Assembly (NCBI GenBank): GCA_036524115.1 | Contig: DATDCY010000335.1 | Span: 1-49,938, forward strand | Length of the DNA: 49,938 nt | Direction of reading: 5' to 3' | Source: a bacterium | GTDB taxonomy: Bacteria; JAUVQV01; DATDCY01 | Part shown: positions 1 through 7,614 of the stretch, one piece after another | Position numbering within the stretch: the first letter of the stretch is position 1 | Layout of the letters: each line of letters opens with the position of its first letter | Program-made: the position numbers and the translations under genes | Notes under the pieces: model-generated | Database searches by the model: none | The model's input: only the letters and a program-made list of their open reading frames with translations | What the model was told of the DNA's origin: nothing

Positions 1-1601
1 GCGCCTCGGAGGTCTCCAACACCAAGGTAGTACCAAGCAAGCGAAGTATACGGAGGCACATAGTCAGGCTTGATGCTGATGGCCCGCTCGAGTGCGGCAA
101 CGCCTTCGGGCCGTTTCATGCCGACAAGCGCATTGCCGAGATTGGCCCACCCCATCCAGAAGTCAGGACGGATATTGACGGACTCCTCAAAGTACTTCGC
201 CGCCTTCTCATAGTCTCGTTGCTGAGCAAGCACCAGTCCGACTCCGTTGACGGCGATCCAGTTCCCCTGCGTCGCCGCCATCATATGGGTAAAGAATGTC
301 GCATCGTCCCTCCAATAGCCAACTTGCTGGCGAGTGAGAGGCGCGAAGACCAACACGCTCGTCAGTGCCGCAGCGCCTGCCGCCACACGGACTGCTCGAT
401 GGCTGGCAACGGCCTGTACTTCCCAGGCGATTATCAAAGAAGTGCCAGCCAAAGCCAGGTAGGCATAGCGATCAGCGTAACCCTGGTTCCCGACCTGAAT
501 GATGCCAAGAACGGGTGCTAAGCATGTCAGGAACCACACCCATCCCGTGAATAGCCAAGGCCGCCGTACCATCAGGACAACGACTACCCCAGATACGATT
601 GACAGAACGACCGCCGCGCTCAAGACCGTGGTCAGATCAAGTGTCCCCTCGGGGTGCGGGTAGAAGGCGGTCAGGTCATGCGGCCACATCGTCTTTGCGA
701 GATAACTGGGCACGGAATTCACGGCATTCGAAAGACGCCACGACAATGGGAGAGAATACATCATCTCACCACGGCTTTGAGCGATTACAGTGACTGCGCT
801 CGATGCCCCTGCCACCGCCAAGAAGGGGATCTTCTCAACAAGAAGCTTGAGGGTGCCCGCTCGCCGACAGGACGACGTTCCCCGAGGCACCCTTCCAAGA
901 GGCCAATAGTCCAAGACCAACAACAAGAGGGGGAGCGTTACGATCATTGGCTTCGCCATGGTGCCGGCAATGAAGGCAGCCAGACTCGAGTACAGTCTCG
1001 ATGAACGGTTGGTTCTCAGCCAAGAGAGGTAACTACGCATGCTCAGAAGGCAGAATAGTGCCGCTAGAACGTCTTTTCGCTCACTCGCCCACGCGACCGA
1101 CTCTACGTGCAGCGGATGAACTGCAAGGAGCGCCGCAACCAGAGCGCTAGGCAGCACGACACCCGTTGCGGCGTGCAGTAACGCGAACAACAACAGTGTA
1201 TTCGCCAGGTGGAGTCCCAAGTTGACCAAGTGGTGTCCGGTTGGATTCATTCCGAACAGCGACACATCTATTTCGTGGCTGATCCAGGTCAAGGGGTGCC
1301 AGTTCCCGGCGTAGAAGGTCGTGAACGCCCAGCGCAAACCGGATGCACTCACTCCGGCGGCCAGGGCGGGATTTTCTGTAATGTAAGTATTGTCGTCAAA
1401 ACTGACGAACTTGTTCTTGAGCATTGGAGCATATGCTGAAATAAGCAGCAGACTTAGGAAGATGAACATTGATCGGACGAGTCCCCTCGGTTGGCCAATT
1501 CGCGGCCTGTTTCCCTTTGACTCGGCGACACGGTGACTCGATGCGGGTGTCAACCGTTCCCCGAGGTCGGGCCGGGACGTTTCGCTCCTCGGAGTCTTCA
1601 T
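1..1601 (-). CDS. TPR multi-pass membrane protein (TMTC/GT-C-like), 3' end outside window
   Basis: The frame is open from an ATG at 1599-1601 (AAGAGG just upstream) to the left edge with no stop, so the C-terminus is missing. Reading the reverse strand gives a signal-anchor-like hydrophobic stretch, then FVSFDDNTYITENP, NWHPLTWISHEID, GHHLVNLGLHLANTLLLF and HPLHVESVAWASERKDVL. These are landmarks of the large bacterial family of multi-spanning membrane proteins with C-terminal TPRs, distantly like eukaryotic TMTC mannosyltransferases. About ten hydrophobic segments follow, then TPR units (YEKAAKYFEESVNIRPD near 130-180) close to the edge. GC is clearly lower than in the genes to the right, suggesting a separate origin. 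Family assignment is firm. Glycosyltransferase activity is inference. Confidence 0.8.
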   Translation of the reverse strand, partial: MKTPRSETSRPDLGERLTPASSHRVAESKGNRPRIGQPRGLVRSMFIFLSLLLISAYAPMLKNKFVSFDDNTYITENPALAAGVSASGLRWAFTTFYAGNWHPLTWISHEIDVSLFGMNPTGHHLVNLGLHLANTLLLFALLHAATGVVLPSALVAALLAVHPLHVESVAWASERKDVLAALFCLLSMRSYLSWLRTNRSSRLYSSLAAFIAGTMAKPMIVTLPLLLLVLDYWPLGRVPRGTSSCRRAGTLKLLVEKIPFLAVAGASSAVTVIAQSRGEMMYSLPLSWRLSNAVNSVPSYLAKTMWPHDLTAFYPHPEGTLDLTTVLSAAVVLSIVSGVVVVLMVRRPWLFTGWVWFLTCLAPVLGIIQVGNQGYADRYAYLALAGTSLIIAWEVQAVASHRAVRVAAGAAALTSVLVFAPLTRQQVGYWRDDATFFTHMMAATQGNWIAVNGVGLVLAQQRDYEKAAKYFEESVNIRPDFWMGWANLGNALVGMKRPEGVAALERAISIKPDYVPPYTSLAWYYLGVGDLRG

Positions 1602-1639
1602 GCGCCTCTTGTCGCCCAGGCGACGACGTCACGAGGGCG

Positions 1640-1671
1640 CCGTGAAGGGGACCCAACAATCCCCTTCACGG
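1640..1671 (-). terminator. Perfect hairpin downstream of oxidoreductase gene
   Basis: CGTGAAGGGG (1641-1650) and CCCCTTCACG (1661-1670) are perfect inverted repeats around a 10-nt loop, with one more C-G pair outside. It lies 38 bp past the stop of the minus-strand oxidoreductase gene and before the TPR gene. There is no clear U-tract, so it may be a transcript-end stabilising hairpin rather than a full intrinsic terminator. Confidence 0.45.
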
Positions 1672-1708
1672 TTGCCCCAGTCGCTAAGCCCGTCTCGTCA
1701 TGGGCACG

Positions 1709-3118
1709 TTACGGGCTGACATCCCTGATTGTAGTTTCTCCGCCGGCCGCCCTTCGCAGGATCCCCTCGGCGGCGAGCCCGCCGTTGAGCGCCGCGCCGA
1801 CGATGCCGCGCGACTTGCCCACGCCATCCCCGGCGACGAACAGGCCGGGGACGTTCGTCTCGAGCCAGCGGTCCGTCCCGTACTTGGTGTCGTAGAACTT
1901 GATCTCCGGCACGTAGATCGTCGTCGAGGGGTGCGCGACGCCGGGGATCACGCGCGAGAGCAGCAGCAGGCTCTCACGCAGGTTGTCCACGATGCGCCCC
2001 GGGTACGCGAACGAGAGGTCTCCCGGCGTCACCCCCGGCCCCGGCGGCAGCGTCGGCGTCATCTTGTCGTAGCCGCGCTCGCCGGAAAAGAACGTTTCGC
2101 GCTTCGAGCGCCGCCCCGCCACCAGGTCGCCCCAGCGCTGCACCACCAGGCAATCGCCGCCGCCCCAGAAGTTGGCGAACTCCATGACCCGCCGCCCCAT
2201 CTCGGCGGTGTCCTGCAGCGGCTCGGTCATCGACACCGTGTTGAGGATCGCGAAGTTCGTGCACCCGGTCTTGCGCATCTTGAGCGCGTCGCCGTTGACG
2301 AGCCGGCAGCCGTCGCGCGCCTCGGTGCGCACGCGCCCGCCGGGGTTCGTGCAGAAGGTGCGCGTGCGGTCCCCGTGCGTCGGCGTCACGAAGAGGAACT
2401 TCGGGTCGTAGAGCACGCGGGTGATCTCGTCGTAGACGGGCGCGGCGACCTCGACGCGGCAGCCGATGTCGATGGCGCCCCAGCGCGTCACGGCGCCGAG
2501 CGCGCGGGCGGTGTCGCGGAACCAGCGCGCGCCCCAGCGTCCCGGGGCGGCCAGCACGAAGCGCGCCTCGTGCCGCGCGCCCCCCTGGGTCTGCACGAGA
2601 AACCCGCCGCCGGGCGCGCGCTCGATCGACGCGACCCGCGTGCGCAGCTGGAACGTCACCCCGGCTCCGGCGAGTTCCGCCGTGATCCCGTCCACGACCG
2701 CGTGCGCCAGGTCGGTCCCCATGTGGCGCTGGCGCGCGGGCACGAGCGTGATGTCCCAGCGGCCGTCCCTCGTCCGCGAGCGCACCCAGGAGACGCGGTC
2801 CAGCCAGCCGCGGATGCCCTCCTCGTCCACGCCGTAGAGCGTCGGGTCGGCGCCGTTCGCGAGGAAGACCCCGTCGATGGCGCCGATGCGCTCGAGCGCC
2901 TCCTCCTCGGTCAGGCCAAGCTCCGCCAGGTCCAGGCCGATGTGCGGCGAGAGGTTGAGCTTGCCGTCGGTGTTGGCCCCGGCGCCGCCGGTGCGCGGCC
3001 GCTCGTCGAGGACGAGCACGGAGAGCCGCCCCGCCAGGCCGCGAGCCGCGAAAAGCCCCGCGGGCCCGGCGCCGACGATGACGACGTCCCACTCCCGGCA
3101 TTCGGAAGGCGTCACCAT
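1709..3118 (-). CDS. FAD-dependent oxidoreductase (FAD-dependent dehydrogenase family)
   Basis: A 469-residue protein with an N-terminal Rossmann FAD motif (VVIVGAGPAG near residues 12-21) and a C-terminal FAD-contact segment GLFVAGDGVGKSRGIVGAA. The overall layout resembles uncharacterised FAD-dependent dehydrogenases (COG2509-like) and geranylgeranyl-reductase-type flavoproteins. Substrate and electron acceptor cannot be read from sequence. A GTG 24 bp upstream (3142) is possible. I prefer the ATG at 3116-3118 because a GGGGCAG precedes it and the FAD motif is then at the usual distance. It lies 37 bp downstream of the CobW-like gene on the same strand, so the two are probably co-transcribed. 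Confidence 0.75.
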   Translation of the reverse strand: MVTPSECREWDVVIVGAGPAGLFAARGLAGRLSVLVLDERPRTGGAGANTDGKLNLSPHIGLDLAELGLTEEEALERIGAIDGVFLANGADPTLYGVDEEGIRGWLDRVSWVRSRTRDGRWDITLVPARQRHMGTDLAHAVVDGITAELAGAGVTFQLRTRVASIERAPGGGFLVQTQGGARHEARFVLAAPGRWGARWFRDTARALGAVTRWGAIDIGCRVEVAAPVYDEITRVLYDPKFLFVTPTHGDRTRTFCTNPGGRVRTEARDGCRLVNGDALKMRKTGCTNFAILNTVSMTEPLQDTAEMGRRVMEFANFWGGGDCLVVQRWGDLVAGRRSKRETFFSGERGYDKMTPTLPPGPGVTPGDLSFAYPGRIVDNLRESLLLLSRVIPGVAHPSTTIYVPEIKFYDTKYGTDRWLETNVPGLFVAGDGVGKSRGIVGAALNGGLAAEGILRRAAGGETTIRDVSP

Positions 3119-3155
3119 CTCTGCCCCGAGGGGATAGCGCACTCCCGCCGCGCGG

Positions 3156-4034
3156 TCAACCCGCGATGCCCAGCGCCCGCTGGAGCGCCGCCGCGTCGAG
3201 CGCTTCGCCGATCACCACCAAGCGGCTCTCCGCGACCGGGTGCGGCCACGGCTCGTCCGCGACCTGGCTGAAGGAGAGGTCGAAGCGCCAGGGCCCGCGG
3301 TCGGTGTCGGCCAGCGCCTTGGCGCGCACCGCCTTCCCATGGCGGCCGGCGGCCAGTTCGCGCAACAGCTCCCGCATTGTCTCGACCGGCGTCCCGGGGG
3401 CCATGCGCAGCGAGAGCGTCTCGAAGCGGAAGTGTGCGTGGCCCGCGTGCACCACCCCCGCGGTGCGCCTTCCATCCGGCAGCGGCGCGTCGAGCGCGGC
3501 GCACACGGTCCGCAGGATCACGGCGCGCGGGTTCAGCCCCTCGATCACCGCCGCCGTCTCGCGCGTCGCTTCCTCGCCCGCGAGGTCGGTCTTGTTGACG
3601 AGGATCACGTCGGCGTTGACGACCTGGTCGAGGAAGAACGTCCCGTACATCTCGGCGCGGTACAGCTCGAGGAACTCGGAGGCGTCGATGAGCCCCACGA
3701 CCGTCGCCGGCCCGACCTCCGCGCTCTCGAGGGCCTCGAGCACCCCCGAGGGCGAGGCGACGCCGCTGGGCTCGATGAGCAGGTGCGCCGGGTCGTACGC
3801 GGCGCGCACCCGCTGGATCGTCGTGATCAGGTCGAGCTTGAGCGTGCAGCAGACGCAGCCGCTCGGCAGTTCGACGGCCTCGACGCCACCGGCCGACACG
3901 ATCTCGCCGTCGATGCCGAGCGCGCCGAAGTCGTTGACGAGCACGACTGCCCGCTCGCGCGCGTTGCGCAGCAGGTTGCCGATGAACGTGGTCTTCCCGG
4001 CACCGAGCATGCCGGAGACGACGGTGGTCCGCAT
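3156..4034 (-). CDS. CobW/HypB/UreG-family GTP-binding metallochaperone
   Basis: 292 residues. Walker A GMLGAGKT (residues 8-15), the family metal-binding signature GCVCC (Cys60, Cys62, Cys63), the base-recognition motif NKTD and a C-terminal CobW_C-like region (PGTPVETMRELLREL, PWRFDLSFSQVADEPWPHP). The family couples GTP hydrolysis to delivery of Zn, Co or Ni. The start is fixed by a strong GAAGGAGG five bases before the ATG at 4032-4034; longer in-frame extensions lack a ribosome site and homology. Its position beside a corrinoid cluster suggests a metal or cobalt role, but that is inference; zinc handling is equally plausible. Confidence 0.85.
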   Translation of the reverse strand: MRTTVVSGMLGAGKTTFIGNLLRNARERAVVLVNDFGALGIDGEIVSAGGVEAVELPSGCVCCTLKLDLITTIQRVRAAYDPAHLLIEPSGVASPSGVLEALESAEVGPATVVGLIDASEFLELYRAEMYGTFFLDQVVNADVILVNKTDLAGEEATRETAAVIEGLNPRAVILRTVCAALDAPLPDGRRTAGVVHAGHAHFRFETLSLRMAPGTPVETMRELLRELAAGRHGKAVRAKALADTDRGPWRFDLSFSQVADEPWPHPVAESRLVVIGEALDAAALQRALGIAG

Positions 4035-4421
4035 GCGTCCTCCTTCAGCCATGATTCCGGCTTCCGAGCCTAGCACCGTTCGTGCCGACGCCGGAAGCCT
4101 GACAAATCCCGAAGTAGGGACGAAGTCGGGATCGCAGCCAATGGGGAATACTGCCCCGTCAGGCTGCGGCATTATGCCTCACGGCGGACACCACCAGCGG
4201 CCCGGATCCAGCGGTCGGCGGTGGCGATCGCATCGGCCTCAGAGACTCCCACGTCCAGCCACCCGCCGCGCACCTCGTGCCGAAATATCCAACCATGACA
4301 GCCGGTTGTGGCGCGAGCCGTGGAGCCTTCGTCGCCATGCCGGCCTGAGCGCCACGCGACCGCCCCCGGCCCGCGGACGGGGGATGGCGCTTGGCATCTT
4401 CCATGCAAGCACATACTCCTC
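4035..4421. other. Intergenic region between divergent genes
   Basis: 387 bp between the minus-strand CobW-like gene and the plus-strand receiver-like gene. It presumably holds divergent promoters, but I see no convincing -35/-10 pair or operator. One minus-strand frame ending at 4172 has a protein-like C-terminus (HGWIFRHEVRGGWLDVG) that could be a gene remnant, with no recognised family and no good start. I do not call it as a gene. Confidence 0.4.
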
Positions 4422-4757
4422 ATGAAGAGGATCCTCCTCTGCTCCTCAAACCCGCTGCTGGTCAAGTCCCTCTACGCGACGCTCCGGGACGAGGGGTACG
4501 CCGTCGAGGAGGTCGAGCATCCCTCGCTGGCGGTGCAGAAGGTCCTCGGCGGCTCCTACGACCTGACGATCATGGACGCGGAGCCGTTCGGGATGTCGGC
4601 CGAGGAGGCCGCGCGCGTCCTCGCGGCGATCGCCCCGGGGATGCCGATCCTCTGCACCGGCGGCGAGGGCTGCTGCGGCGCCGAGGGCCGTCAGCTGATC
4701 ACGGTCCCCGCGGACCTGGACGCCATCAAGGAGATGATCCACCACGTCGCGGCCTGA
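4422..4757 (+). CDS. Degenerate receiver-like protein
   Basis: 111 residues with the alternating hydrophobic strand/amphipathic helix pattern of a CheY-like receiver: KRILLCSSN at the N-terminus, LTIMDAEPFGMSAEEA around Asp52, PILCTGGEG as a later strand. The acidic pair that binds Mg2+ after strand 1 is replaced by Ser-Ser-Asn, and no conserved Lys is evident, so phosphorylation by the normal mechanism is doubtful. A GGEGCCGAEG segment adds a vicinal Cys pair. It lies 44 bp upstream of the first methyltransferase gene on the same strand and probably heads that operon. No good ribosome site is visible before the ATG. Function unknown; a regulatory or redox-sensing role is a guess. Confidence 0.7.
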   Translation: MKRILLCSSNPLLVKSLYATLRDEGYAVEEVEHPSLAVQKVLGGSYDLTIMDAEPFGMSAEEAARVLAAIAPGMPILCTGGEGCCGAEGRQLITVPADLDAIKEMIHHVAA

Positions 4758-4801
4758 AGGCTGCCGCGAGAGACCCCCAGACGACAGGAGGGAGCGCAGA
4801 C

Positions 4802-5845
4802 ATGGCATTGACACCGAAGCAAGGGATCCTCAAGGCGTTCGCACTCGAGAAGGCTGAGCGGGTCCCCGTGACCCTCTTCGGCGCCGGGATGTGGTCGATC
4901 AAGGACTTCGGCACGAGCTTCGAGGCGCTCGCGAACGACCCGAAGAAGATGGCGGAGATGTGCGTGACGGAGGCCGCGCGCATCCGCAGCGACGTCGTGT
5001 ACGTCGGCTCCGGGTACAACAACTTCCACGCCGCGGCGCTCGGCAAGAAGTTCGGCGTGGGCATGAAGTACCGCGAGATGGGCGCCCCGGACATGACGGC
5101 GCACTTCGTGCACTCCGAGGAGGACCTCGCCAAGCTCGACATCACGGACCTCGACCGCGAGCCGGTCATCCAGACGGTGCTCGAGGCGACGCGCCTCGTG
5201 AACAAGCAGATCGGCGACACCTACCTCGTGACGATGACCTGCTGGGGTCCCTTCACGCTGGCGGCGCGCTTCGTCGGCGAGGAGACCTTCATGAAGGCGA
5301 CGTTCAAGAAGCCGGCCTTCGTCGAGAAGATGGTGGACTTCTGCGCGGACCTGCTCATCCACCTCTACGAGCCGCTCGTGCGCGACGGCATCCAGTGCCT
5401 GAGCATCGCCGACCCGACCGCCTCCGGCGACCTGATCAACAAGAAGCAGATGGAGCGCTTCGCGGTGCCCGGCCTCAAGAAGCTCACCGACTGGGCCAGG
5501 AGCAAGGGCGCCTATTCGATCCTGCACATCTGCGGCGACACGAGCGACCGCCTCGACCTGTTCCCGCTGACCGGCGCGAGCACGATCTTCTTCGACCAGA
5601 AGGTGGACATGGCCAAGGCCACGGCGGCGCTGTCCGGGAAGATGAGCTTCGGCGGCAACGTCGCCCCGGTGCACGTGCTGCTCAACAAGGACGTCGCGGG
5701 CGTCGAGCAGGCCTGCCGCGAGGTGATCGAGGTCGCGGGCAAGGCCCCCGGCTTCATCCTCGTGCCGGGCTGCGACATCCCGCCGACGATCGCGTACGAG
5801 AACCTCAAGGCGTTCCACGACGTGGCGCTCGGCTGGAAGCTGTAG
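4802..5845 (+). CDS. UroD-superfamily corrinoid methyltransferase (MtaA/MtbA-like)
   Basis: 347 residues, full length for the uroporphyrinogen-decarboxylase-fold methyltransferases that move methyl groups to or from corrinoid proteins. The zinc-binding triad of the MtaA/MtbA group is present: His242 and Cys244 in LHICGDTSD and Cys324 in VPGCDIPP. The WGPFTLAARF segment is also typical. In known systems such proteins either take a methyl group from the substrate (MtvB/OdmB-type O-demethylases) or transfer it from the corrinoid protein to a thiol. With an MtrH-type transferase encoded nearby, a substrate-demethylating role is the more likely of the two. The start is supported by GACAGGAGGGAGC before the ATG. 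Confidence 0.85.
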   Translation: MALTPKQGILKAFALEKAERVPVTLFGAGMWSIKDFGTSFEALANDPKKMAEMCVTEAARIRSDVVYVGSGYNNFHAAALGKKFGVGMKYREMGAPDMTAHFVHSEEDLAKLDITDLDREPVIQTVLEATRLVNKQIGDTYLVTMTCWGPFTLAARFVGEETFMKATFKKPAFVEKMVDFCADLLIHLYEPLVRDGIQCLSIADPTASGDLINKKQMERFAVPGLKKLTDWARSKGAYSILHICGDTSDRLDLFPLTGASTIFFDQKVDMAKATAALSGKMSFGGNVAPVHVLLNKDVAGVEQACREVIEVAGKAPGFILVPGCDIPPTIAYENLKAFHDVALGWKL

Positions 5846-6072
5846 GTCGCTGACGATTGCGCCTGGAGCAGGACAGCGATTGGTCGCGGTGTAATGCCGG
5901 GGCTGGGGAAGCTCTAGCACCGGAGGTCGAGACTCCAGCCGGGAGGGGGTGAGCGTGACGCTGCCGCGGGAGCGGCGGGCAAGACGGTCGCAAGGCGGGA
6001 AGGCGACGGGAGGCAGGACAACCAGCGGCCGAACCGGGGCGTGAGGCGCCGGGGAGGCAAAAGGAGAGAGCG
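5846..6072 (+). other. Structured intergenic leader
   Basis: 227 bp inside the methyltransferase operon. It holds a GGTGTAATGCC element followed by GGGGCTG (5898-5916), which resembles part of the cobalamin riboswitch core. A GGAG-loop-CTCC hairpin (5932-5946) follows, enclosed by GGCTGG/CCAGCC. A canonical B12 box is not found and the CCCCGC segment is missing, so I do not call a riboswitch. It may be a leader for the next gene or a degenerate element. Confidence 0.3.
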
Positions 6073-6510
6073 ATGGCCCAGATGACGGTGGAGCAGGTCA
6101 ACGAGTACATGAAGAAGCAGTGCGGGTTCGTCCCGCGCATGTTCCAGATCATCAACACCGTGACCCCGGAGCCCGGCCGGACGTTCGCGGACTTCTACGC
6201 GAGCATCTTCGGCGACGGCGCCCTCTCGCGCAAGCACAAGGAGCTGATGTTCATGTCCGGCGGCGTGGCCTACTGCTCCCCGCGCTGCATCATCCACGTG
6301 ATCCCGGCGGTCAACGCCGGCGCCACGGACGCCGAGGTCTTCGAGGCGGCCGCGGTCGGCATGATCCTCGGCGGCTTCGTGCCGGGCGGCCCCGGCATCC
6401 CGTACGCCTTCGAGTACGCCCTCAAGTGCGTCGACATCGCCGCCAAGTACCGCAAGGGCGAGAAGTGGGAGTATCTGCCGGCGCCGCGCTTCGACCACGG
6501 CGTCTTCTAG
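6073..6510 (+). CDS. Carboxymuconolactone decarboxylase (CMD)-family protein
   Basis: 145 residues with the all-helical AhpD/CMD core: KHKELMFMSGGVAYCSPRC and HVIPAVNAGATDAEVFEAA. The usual CxxC redox pair of AhpD appears here as CxxxC (Cys68, Cys72) followed by His75, so disulfide reductase chemistry is possible but not assured. The GVAYC site is where AhpD-like proteins carry EAxxxC. AAAAGGAGAGAG precedes the ATG. Its place between two methyltransferase genes suggests a role in the same pathway, for example redox protection of the corrinoid or processing of the demethylated product. That is inference from context only. Confidence 0.75.
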   Translation: MAQMTVEQVNEYMKKQCGFVPRMFQIINTVTPEPGRTFADFYASIFGDGALSRKHKELMFMSGGVAYCSPRCIIHVIPAVNAGATDAEVFEAAAVGMILGGFVPGGPGIPYAFEYALKCVDIAAKYRKGEKWEYLPAPRFDHGVF

Positions 6511-6523
6511 ACAGAGCCCGGGC

Positions 6524-6565
6524 GCGCCGGGAGGGCGGGGCGAGGCGCCCCGGCCCTCCCGGCGC
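6524..6565 (+). terminator. Very stable intra-operon hairpin
   Basis: CGCCGGGAGGGC at 6525-6536 starts a GC-rich arm that pairs with 6546-6564 around an AGG loop. The stem is about 19 bp with a single bulged base. Only TT follows, so termination may be partial. It sits between the CMD-family gene and the MtrH-type gene and could attenuate expression or stabilise the upstream transcript. Confidence 0.5.
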
Positions 6566-6626
6566 TTGATCCAGCGTTCACGACGGCGCCCGGGGTCTGC
6601 CCCGGGGACGAGGAGAGGCGAGAACG

Positions 6627-7574
6627 ATGTTCCGACTGGGTAAAGAGCAGAAGGTCAACGACTTCGCCGGCGCGAAGATCGGCGGCCAGCCGGGGGCGAA
6701 CCCGCCCCTGCTGATCGCGTCGATGTTCCACAACAAGGACCGCATCCTCGCGGACCGCAAGGGCACCTTCGACCGCGCCAAGGCCACGGAGCTGATCCGC
6801 CAGCAGGAGGCGCTCTCGGCCTCCACCGGCATCCCGGGCATGGTGGCGATGGTCGCCAACTCCGCGGAGGAGGCGCAGATCTACATCGACTTCTTCCGCG
6901 AGACCACCTCCATGCCCTTCGGCATCGACATGTGGGTCGCGGAGAAGCGCGCGGCGGCCACCGAGTACGTCGCGAAGCTCGGCCTGCAGGACAAGTTCCT
7001 CTACAACAGCATCACCCCCTGGGACAAGGACATCCGCGGACAGGTCAACAAGCTCAAGGACCTCGGGATCAAGCACGTCGTGGTCCAGGCCTTCGACGAC
7101 CAGGACCAGACGCCCGCGGGCCGGCTCTCCTCGCTGCAGAAGCTGCTCGACCAGGGCGCCGGGGAGTTCGAGACGGTGATCGTCGACACCTCGGTCATGA
7201 ACCTGCCGTCGACGTCGTTCTCGCTGCTGGCCAACAAGCTGATCAAGGAGACCCTCGGCCTGCCCTGCGGCGGCGCCTACTCCAACGGCACGCACATGTG
7301 GCAGGAGGCCAAGACGCTCTGGAGCCTGGACGGCTTCAAGGCGATGGACGCCGTCGTCCAGGGGATGGCGAGCGTCCTCTGGTCGGATTTCAACTTCTAC
7401 GGCCCGATCGTCACCGCGCCGCGCATCTTCCCGGCGGTGGCGGCGGCGCACATCATGCTGAGCACGCTCGTCTACAGCGAGAGCGGGCAGGTGCCCGAGA
7501 ACGAGAACCTGCCGATCCGCCGCTACTACGGCGAGTTCCTCGGCAAGCTGGCCGCGGGCGGCAAGCGCAAGTGA
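6627..7574 (+). CDS. MtrH-family methyltransferase (tetrahydropterin/tetrahydrofolate-dependent)
   Basis: 315 residues aligning by eye with MtrH and its bacterial relatives (MtvA, MtgA): PLLIASMFHNKDRI near the N-terminus, FGIDMWVAEKRAAATEYVAKLG, YNSITPWDKD, VVQAFDDQDQTPAGRLSSLQ, and GLPCGGAYSNGTHMW. In methanogens MtrH moves methyl from methyl-H4MPT to the corrinoid. In acetogens the homologues move methyl from the corrinoid protein to tetrahydrofolate. With a corrinoid protein encoded three genes on, this is the likely methyltransferase II that feeds the one-carbon pool. GAGGAGAGG precedes the ATG. Confidence 0.88.
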   Translation: MFRLGKEQKVNDFAGAKIGGQPGANPPLLIASMFHNKDRILADRKGTFDRAKATELIRQQEALSASTGIPGMVAMVANSAEEAQIYIDFFRETTSMPFGIDMWVAEKRAAATEYVAKLGLQDKFLYNSITPWDKDIRGQVNKLKDLGIKHVVVQAFDDQDQTPAGRLSSLQKLLDQGAGEFETVIVDTSVMNLPSTSFSLLANKLIKETLGLPCGGAYSNGTHMWQEAKTLWSLDGFKAMDAVVQGMASVLWSDFNFYGPIVTAPRIFPAVAAAHIMLSTLVYSESGQVPENENLPIRRYYGEFLGKLAAGGKRK

Positions 7575-7614
7575 CCGCGGCGGGCGCCGCGCACCAACAC
7601 GAGAAGGGGGAGGC

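Noticed and set aside
1700-3271. Long plus-strand open frame opposite the FAD oxidoreductase gene
   Set aside because: Arg/Pro/Ala/His-rich composition, no motif, fully antisense to a gene with clear homology; a high-GC shadow.
4172-4465. Small minus-strand frame in the 4035-4421 gap
   Set aside because: The C-terminus looks protein-like but there is no ribosome site, no family and overlap with the receiver-like gene start.
5930-5950. tRNA T-arm-like GGAG-GTCGAGA-CTCC
   Set aside because: No acceptor, D or anticodon arm around it and the T-loop lacks the TTC start.
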